From contig OX365955.1 in NCBI GenBank assembly GCA_947247005.1, forward strand, positions 14,179,322 to 14,243,321: 64,000 nt of DNA, given 5' to 3'. Each line of letters starts with the position of its first letter. Position 1 is the first letter of the stretch. This stretch comes from Spisula solida. Lineage: Eukaryota > Mollusca > Bivalvia > Venerida > Mactridae. Under the pieces are notes generated by a model, which was not told the origin of the DNA, did no database searches, and saw only the letters and a program-made list of their open reading frames with translations. Of the stretch, positions 10,601 through 19,600 are shown piece by piece. The translations under genes were made by a program, and so were the position numbers.

Positions 10601-13600
10601 ATCATTGTGACCAAGTTTCATAAAGATTAGACCAAAATTGTGACCTCTAATGACTATACAAGGTTTTTCTATGATTTGACCTTGTGACCTAGTTTGTGAC
10701 CCCGGATGACCCAATATCGAACTTGACCTAGATTTTGATGCGATGATCATTGTGACCAAGTTTCATACAGATTAGTCCAAAATTGTGACCTCTAGTGACT
10801 ACACAAGGTTTTTCTACGATTTGACCTTGTGACCTAGTTTTTTACCCCGGATGACCTAATATCAAACTTGACCTAAATTTTGTTGAGATGATCATTGTGA
10901 CCAAGTTTCATAAAGATTAAGTCAAAATTGTGACCTCTAGTGTCTACACAAGGTTTTTCTATGATTTGACCTTGTGACCTAGTTTTTGACCCCGGATGAC
11001 CCAATATCGAACTTGACCTGTTGTGAAGATCATTGTGACTAAGTTTCATTAAGATTAAGTCAAAATTGTGACCTCTAGTGTCTACACAAGCGAATTGTTG
11101 ACGAACGGCGGACGGACGGACGACGGAAGAAGAGTGATCACAAAAAACATTTTTTTTAATTAAAGGACCATAACCCAAGTAGGCCTAGGCTAATTTGGCC
11201 TACAATTAAACTTGTCTTGGATAGTATACCCATAAACATTGTCACCAAGTTTGAAGATACTCAGACGAAAACTCTTTGCACTAGAGAACAGACCAGGTCA
11301 ATTTCACATTTATTTTGGTAATTATAGGACCATGACCAAATAAGGCATACGCCGATTTGGCCTATAATCAAACTTGGCCTAGATATTACGCCCATAAACA
11401 TTGTCACAAAGTTTGAAGACAATCGGATGAAAACTGTTTGCGATAGAGCATAGACAAGGCCAAGTTCATACTTATTTAGTAATTAAAGGCCCATAACCAA
11501 ATAAGGCCTAGGCCAATTTGGCCTATAATCGAACTTGGCCTAGATATTATTCCCATAAGCATTGTCACAAAGTTTGAAGATGATCAAAAGAAAACTATTT
11601 GCATTAGAGTACAGACAAGGCCAATTTCACATTTTTTTGGTAAATGAAGGACCATAACCCAAGAAGGCCTGGGCCGATTTGGCCTATAATCGAACTTTGC
11701 CTAGATATTACGTCCATAAGCATTGTCAGCAAGTTTGAAGACGATCGCACAAAAACTGTTTGAGTTAGAGTACAGACAAATTACTGGACGCCGCCGCCAG
11801 CCCACCCGCCGGCGTATACAAACGGATGTATAAAAAGGGGAACCTATACCATAACATTTAACATTAGAAAAGGGGCATAATTTAACCAAAATGCTTGATA
11901 GATTTACCTACCCCTGTGTATGGGTTGGGGTCATGATGGTGAACAAGTATGCAAAGTATCAAAACAATATGTCAATGCACTTTGAAGATATAAGAGGCTA
12001 AAAAACCTGTACCAAAACTTTAACACTTGCTCAATTTGTAGAAAAAGGGGGCATAATTTCAACAAAATGCCTGATAGAGTTACCTACTCCTGCACATGGG
12101 TTGGGGTTTTGATGGCAAACAACTATGCAAAGTATGAAAGCAATATCTCAAAGGTCTTTGAAAATATATGAGAATAAAAAAACCTGTACCTAAACTTTAA
12201 CATAAGCATTACACCAACGCCAAGGCCGACGCTCGGGTGACTGCTATAGCTCCCCTTATTCTACGAAAAGTGGAACTAAAAATCATCCAAAATTTCTTAT
12301 AATATCCACAACAAAGCTTGGTATAAAATATTCATTTGAAATTCCATTGAAATTAGACCAATGCAACGAATGGCTACCCACAAGCATAAGGTTCAAAAAC
12401 TCTGATTCTCAACAATTATTCAGTTATTATACAGCAGCCAATTCACCTAACCATTTTTCCTTGACTGTATCCTAACCAGTACAAACTAACCCTTGTACAA
12501 GAAACCAGCAACTTCTCAAAATATGGATGATAATCTACATTGTTGTCAAAATTTCATGTAAGGGTATTAACTGCCACAACCAGAAAATGAACCCGATTCA
12601 CTAATTCGCGTTACTAATCCAGTGCACTGGACCACAGGTGTGGCTCATACAAGAACAATAATAAACTTACACCATGAACACCAGTGCACTAACCACTGGA
12701 CCACAGGTGCGGCTCATACAAGAAGAACAATAATTAACTTACACCATGAACACATCTATGTCGACATATTTGTGTGTTTGTATCCCAAATGCTTAAATCA
12801 CCAGCGACAGTACCTGTAGCAGCAAATGCATGTCTGTAATAAAACCATCACATATTAGTACAATATATTGTGTAAAATAACTCATATCTATTTTTGCAAG
12901 CAGACCATTTTACTACTGTTAAGAGGAAACAACTTGCAGACTTAGATGTGTTACATTGAGTCAGCCGCTTTGTTATTTCAGATCTATTATTAAACATTGA
13001 GGGGATATGTAGTTTCCTTACCTAGGCATGACATAATCTCTAAAGTATACTTTCTTTATAGACCACATGAGTGTTACTGCTTGTCTGCTTGTACCCTACC
13101 ATATTGGCTTTCAGGGAAGACATTTATGTAATACAAGGTATCCAGGTGCGATACCATAAATCATTTCAAATAGACTCCTTGGTTCTTTAATGTTCCCACT
13201 TCTCAGTGTAAAGTACAGGTACATACTAGACTACCTCCTTGTTACCAACCTGTTCATCACTAGTTGGTAGGGAAACTGTAAAAAGGTTTCAGAAATGACC
13301 AAGTGCACCGGCTGCAATTCAAACCAGAGACCTCTCAAACCATAATCAAGAGTGTAACCAGTCCACTGTGCCATCCCATACCAATGTATGTTTTTATCAC
13401 ATATAGACCACTTTACTTACGTCGGGGAAAATCCCACGGCTTCAACTGAGTTTTCATCCGAATTCGGTGAGGAACAATCAAATGTGGTTAAAACCTGAAA
13501 CATAAATTGTTCCAACTCTTCATTAAGAAGATACAGGAAGTCAAGAATGACATAATAATGTGACCTTCATTGACATAATAATGTGACCTTCATTGAGAGA

Positions 13601-16600
13601 AAGGTCACATAAAGCAGGGAGTCTCTTGATACATGAAGTCAAGAATGACATAATAATGTGACCTTCATTGAGAGAAAGGTCACATAAAGCAGGGAGTCTC
13701 TTAATACATGAAGTCAAGAATGACATAATAATGTGACCTTCATTGAGAGAAAGGTCACATAAAGCAGGGAGTCTCTTGATACATGAAGTCAAGAATGACA
13801 TAATAATGTGACCTTCATTGAGAGAAAGGTCACATAAAGCAGGGAGTCTCTTAATACATGAACTCATTTCTTGATAAGGTGTCCTAATCACACTGAAGCT
13901 CAACAAAATGTGAGCAAATATATATTAAGATAGCAACATCTGCTTATGAACTTGAATGGTTTTGTATCAGAAATTTTAAAAGATTTCTTTTTGTTAAGCA
14001 AACTCACCTTTCCAGTTGCACTGTTAGATATCTTAGCGGTAACATCTGTTGATCCAGTTATAATTAAATTATTCAGTGAATTGCTGTCTACAGATAATAC
14101 CGTTGATTTGTGTGCCATATTACCTGGGAAACAGATGAGAAATAGAAAGTTGTTTATACTTTGAAGATGGGACAATATAGAGATCAGTCTGATTTTGTAG
14201 GAATAGTAGTCTTAAGTTTGTGGAAAACTTAATTGAACACATCTTTAAACAATATAAGGCAATCAAGGTTTTGTGCTCAAAACACAAAGGTAAACTTCTA
14301 AATATAAGCAAAATTAGCATAAGTAGCATTAAGTTATCTGTTATATGGTAAATTTAACAGTTCTTTAAAAACTACATAAACAATTGTAAGTTTGTCACTA
14401 CAGTATGGGGTTTGGAGGCTGAACCATCCAATAGAAAATGCTATAAAGACGTATTTTTACTAGATTTTTTTTTACAGTAAATTGATTACATCGTATAAGC
14501 AGAAAGGGAGAAAACTCCAGACGTATTAAGACAAGGGTAAATGAGATATTTTCTGCCAGACTTGTAGATAACCCAAACATGACATACCTGAAATATGGTG
14601 CTGTACAGTACCCGCCTTTAAATCCCACAGTTTTATTGAGCCATCATCATAGCCTACACACATATGCTTTCCTGTAAAACATTTTTATCATAACATGAGT
14701 CTCCCCCGTCAGTGCTCTTTTCCACATATCAACACATTACTGGTGTTTAGTGATGTCAGGACTTTTTTGGAAACTTGGAGATGGGGCTTTACCTTTAATC
14801 AGGGGAAAAATCAACCTCAGTCAACTTCATTTTTGGGGAAAATCAAATTATTTTAAAGATTTTTTTCCACAGGGAAGGGGCCTTATAACGGCCCCTATTA
14901 TATAACAAACAAGACTGCGTTCAATAAACGCTTATGCCCCCTGTGGAAGCCTTGTCCAATAATAAGTCCAAATTTAGGTAAAGGTGAAGGTCAAAATAGG
15001 GTTAGGTGATACAGGCATGTGGAGAGTGTTCATATACAACATCCATGCGAGTATGAAAGCTTTGTAGCAAGCCATAGTAATGCTAGAAGAAACGGTCAAT
15101 TTGGCCCTTCAATAAGTTTTAGTCAAAAACAAGAATTTGGCCCTTCAATAAGTCTTAGTCAAAAACAAGAATTTGGCCCTTCAATAAGTCTTAGTAAAAA
15201 ATTAGGTCAAGGTGAAGGTCAAAATGGGGTCAGGTGATACAGGCATGTGGAGAGTGTTCATATAAAACATCCATGCATATATGGAAGCTTTGTAGCTAGC
15301 CATAATGATATTGAAGAAATAGTAAATTTGGGTTAACCGGACGGACGAACAGACGTTCTCCCTGACTTGAAGTTGTGTGGTTACCTTTGTTCATTCTTTT
15401 GTTTGTAAAACCCCATGAAAAGCAACATTTGTACCCCGTAAGCAACGGAATGAATAGAATCTAAATATAGCCTATTGTTCCGCACCCCACAACTACAAGT
15501 GGGTGCAAATGGACGGGCGCACATAGGGACTCAATGACTTGACGTTGTGGGTTTTCTTTTGTTTGTAAAACCCCATAAGCAACATTTTGCACCCCGTAAC
15601 CAACAGAATGAATAGAATATAAATATAGCCTAAATAGAATATTAATATAGCATATTGTTCCACACCCTGCAACGTCAAGTTGACGCGTTCGAACAAACAG
15701 ATGGACGGACAGGTGAATGACGATATGCCTCCCGATCTATCGATATGGGGGCATAAAAATGCCCTGGATGTAGTCACATTGTTACTGGTTATTTGTGCAA
15801 ACTCTTGGGATAGCTGATAGATGATCTGATACATTCACACTTCCAACTATACATGCAAATTATTAAACATTTTCAACAATTATTCTACAGTCACTGATTA
15901 CTGTTTTCATATAGTTTAATGACCAATTCATAAACAGCATGTTTAACATAATATTAATTTATCCAAAAAATCCTCATTGCTAATTGACAAAAAATTTTCA
16001 TCAGCTGTATAAGTTTTTTGTTTGAACTTTTTTATCATGTTTTGCAACTGTTTTAAAGCAAATTTTAGTGCTACACCATAATATAATACAGCAGTCAGTG
16101 GACTTAACAAGATATTTTGGAATTCAAATTATCAACCAGAATTAACTTCCTCTTCCCGCAACAACTAACAACTTCTGCACATGTGGAGGACATCACCGTA
16201 ACTAATGTCACAGAAGAATATAATCTGCCTAACCCAGTATTTCAAATCAGAATCACAATATCACTTAAATTCAATTAAACTTCATTGAAAGACCACCTCA
16301 ATCGTAAGACCACTTAAATTCAGCACACATTTTGCTGGTCCATCTATTACTTAAATTGCCTGAAATTTGTTCGCATTTGATTAAAACGAATCTAAAACCG
16401 AACCAAATACCTCACTAATGTTTACGCTGTAGTTTCTTGATGTTACAGTTTGATCACGAGTTCATTACATAATTCACAAAGCATGTTTCAAGAAAAAAAT
16501 ACTCAGTGAGCGACATCGAGAGTGGTTAAAATTGCTTTTTTGCTCCAAATCTTTCATTTATAAAGCAACCGTCAGTGGCATTCTATTACATCAATACTTG

Positions 16601-19600
16601 GTTAGGTTGGAAAATCACGATATACAAAAAATTTAGCCCAATCTGTGAGGCAGCACCTTTCATATTACAGTAAGATAAGGAGTAAAACAGTGGTAGCGGG
16701 AATGAATATGGTGGTCTAAATTTTTATGCGGCCTTAATATTGAGGTGTTTTTATTATTGAGGTTTTACTACATATAGACTGACCATCAGCAAGTATTACA
16801 CCACAGGATGCGGTACAACCGTGACTTTGTAATGTTTTACAGTCTCCGCTAGGTACCTTCCACATCCAGACATCACCATCAACAGTACCCAGAAATAACA
16901 CATGAGAAGCTGGATGCCATCGTAACCACTGAAATACAGTATATTGCTTGTTTGTATGTTTGCAGATCAACCGGTGTCTTAGCATCATTGGAATTTTGAT
17001 CATGAAATGAAAACAATGTTTGAAGTTTTATTGATAAGTGTTTTTCATCAGACATCAAAAAGGCCAGATACAGTCAGAACTCGATACAACGACCCCGTTC
17101 GTTTCCAAGTAAAATGTCGTTGTAACGAATATGTCAGTATACTGAATTGATACAAAGAGCATTTTAATACTTTTGTCCCAAATATGATGTCAGTATAATG
17201 AATTTGTCAGTATATCAGATGTCGTTTTATCGAGTCCTGACTGTATGCGATCAGCAAGAGCTTAAAAAGCTGGATATTCCGTCAGCAAGAGCTTACAAAA
17301 GCTGGATATTCCGTCAGCAAGAGCTTATAAAAGCTGGATATTCCATCAGCAAGAGCTTATAAAAGCTGGATATTCCATCAGCAAGAGCTTATAAAATGTC
17401 CATAGACAAAACTGCCTGACTGATACTACGATCAGAAAGAAAAAAATCCAAATTGAAATTTATCTCCGTAGATTGAGCAATAGTCTTCTCAATTAAATGT
17501 GATCCTGTATTAAGTATCACACAAAGTATTAACTGCATATTTAAATTACCATCCCTTCCAGACAGCACTCATTTGTATTATCTTCATATTGGTGTTTTTG
17601 GAGTTATTCACAGAGAGTTCAAGGTAGGCATCAATAGATTTATACACAATTTGGTACACTCTAAGGATTTTTAGAAAGTAGTCTGTTGAAACGAAAATTA
17701 ATGCTTTGATAATGAAATCATTGGATAATTAACGGTTAGTCTGCCGTAAACCATCAGAAAGTATAAAATAAGGACACATCACAACAGAAACACCCACCTC
17801 AGCATCGGAACATTCAAACGTGAAAACTATAGACTTGGTGTCCACCTTCCATACAATCACACAGCCGGCCAGATCAGCAGTTGCTACATAGACACCATCA
17901 TGACTGAATCCTACACACGTCACTGAATCCTTGTGTCCTGAAACAATACAAATAACATGTGATGAAACTAACTCAGATGTATCACAACCAATCAAAATTC
18001 AAATACCATAATCTAGTCCCAATACCCAGAAGCATCTCAAGTAGAAATCTCAGCTTCAAAGTCTGAATTTGAGAGAAATCTGTTGAATGTTGAAATTTGT
18101 TGTTAATAAATTCAAGAGTAATGCTTCTGTTGTGTGATACAAAATGTACCAATTTTGAGTCCAGCCTCACATGGAAATTAACATGGAGACATATGCCAAT
18201 ATTAGAGATGAATTATTGAGGTCAAATTGAGATGATTCAGGAGATTGGGGCCAGTTCATTACTAACAAAGCTTTCCCAATAAAACATTTATTTTTAGGTC
18301 AAGACATATTTAGCATGCATCTATATATATACATACACATATATATCAGACACACTGTGAATATCTTATATATATACAGTCTGCGAAATTAGCACATGTC
18401 GTTTGTCCGGGACAAGTTATTATTGATTCAGACAAGTATTTTGATGATAATAATGAATGGAATATAAATGATAGCTATTCACTTATCATGAATCAGACAA
18501 GTAGATCCAAATCCTAAATTCTCAGGCTGTATATTCCAAACCTATTTGGTAACTAAGCACACAGAGGTACTAGGTATACTGACCAGTGCACTCAAACACG
18601 ACTTCCCCCGTAGACAATCTCCAAACATAAGCTTTATCATCTTGTCCTCCGGTAACAACAAGGTCACATGACTGGGGATCAATGCTTACACAGAAAACAG
18701 CATCTGCAAGAATATACATAAGAGATAATTAAATTTTATATTTGAAAGAAAAACAAGACTGCGTTCAATAAACGCTTATGCCCCCATGGAAGCCTTGCCC
18801 ATAAAAAGCTAAGTCAATCAGGGGCCATAATTCTGTAATAATGTTGGATAATGTTACATGGCTTTGAAAATGTAAGGGGCTTATGATAGTAAACAAGCAT
18901 GCCAAGAGTGTTCATATACAACATCCATGCAAGTATGGAAGCTTTGTATCAAGCCATAATAATCCTAGAAGAAATGGTCAATTTGGGTTAACCAGGAATT
19001 TGACCCTTCAATAAGTCTAAGTCCAAAATTAAATTAGGTAAAGGTCAATATGGGGTCAGGTGATACAGGCGTGTAGAGAGTGTTCATATACAACATCCAT
19101 GCAAGTATGAAAGCTTTGTAGCAAGCCATAATGATGCTACAAGAAACGGTCAATTTGGGTTAAACAGGATGGACGAACGGAAGTACTCATGAGACGGTAT
19201 TTGTGGGGTTTTCTTTTGTTCTTTCTTTTGTTTGGTTGCAACCAACAAGTAGCATTTTGCACCCCACAAGTGACGGAATGAATGGAATCTAAAAATAGCC
19301 TATTGTTCCACACCCCACAACTACCGGTGCATTCGTACGGATGGACGGACGGACAGGTGAATCACTATATGCCTCCCCATCTATCGATAGGGGGGCATAA
19401 AAACGGTCAAGTTAGACGCTATTGGCTATGTTTAATTGTTAGTCTTTTATGGAAGGTAGTGGTTTTGATTTTGAGCCACAATCCAAATTTGTTGGAACGA
19501 TCATGGTTAAGCTCTTGGGCTTAGCACCCGTACATTGGTACAGGGCAATTTTTTTCAACCAGTCGAAATAAACATGATTACTTCTACTTGGTACTGCCAA

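Noticed and set aside
13538..13862. CRISPR-like regular array
   Set aside because: The repeats are contiguous 75-bp units without spacers, in a eukaryotic intron.
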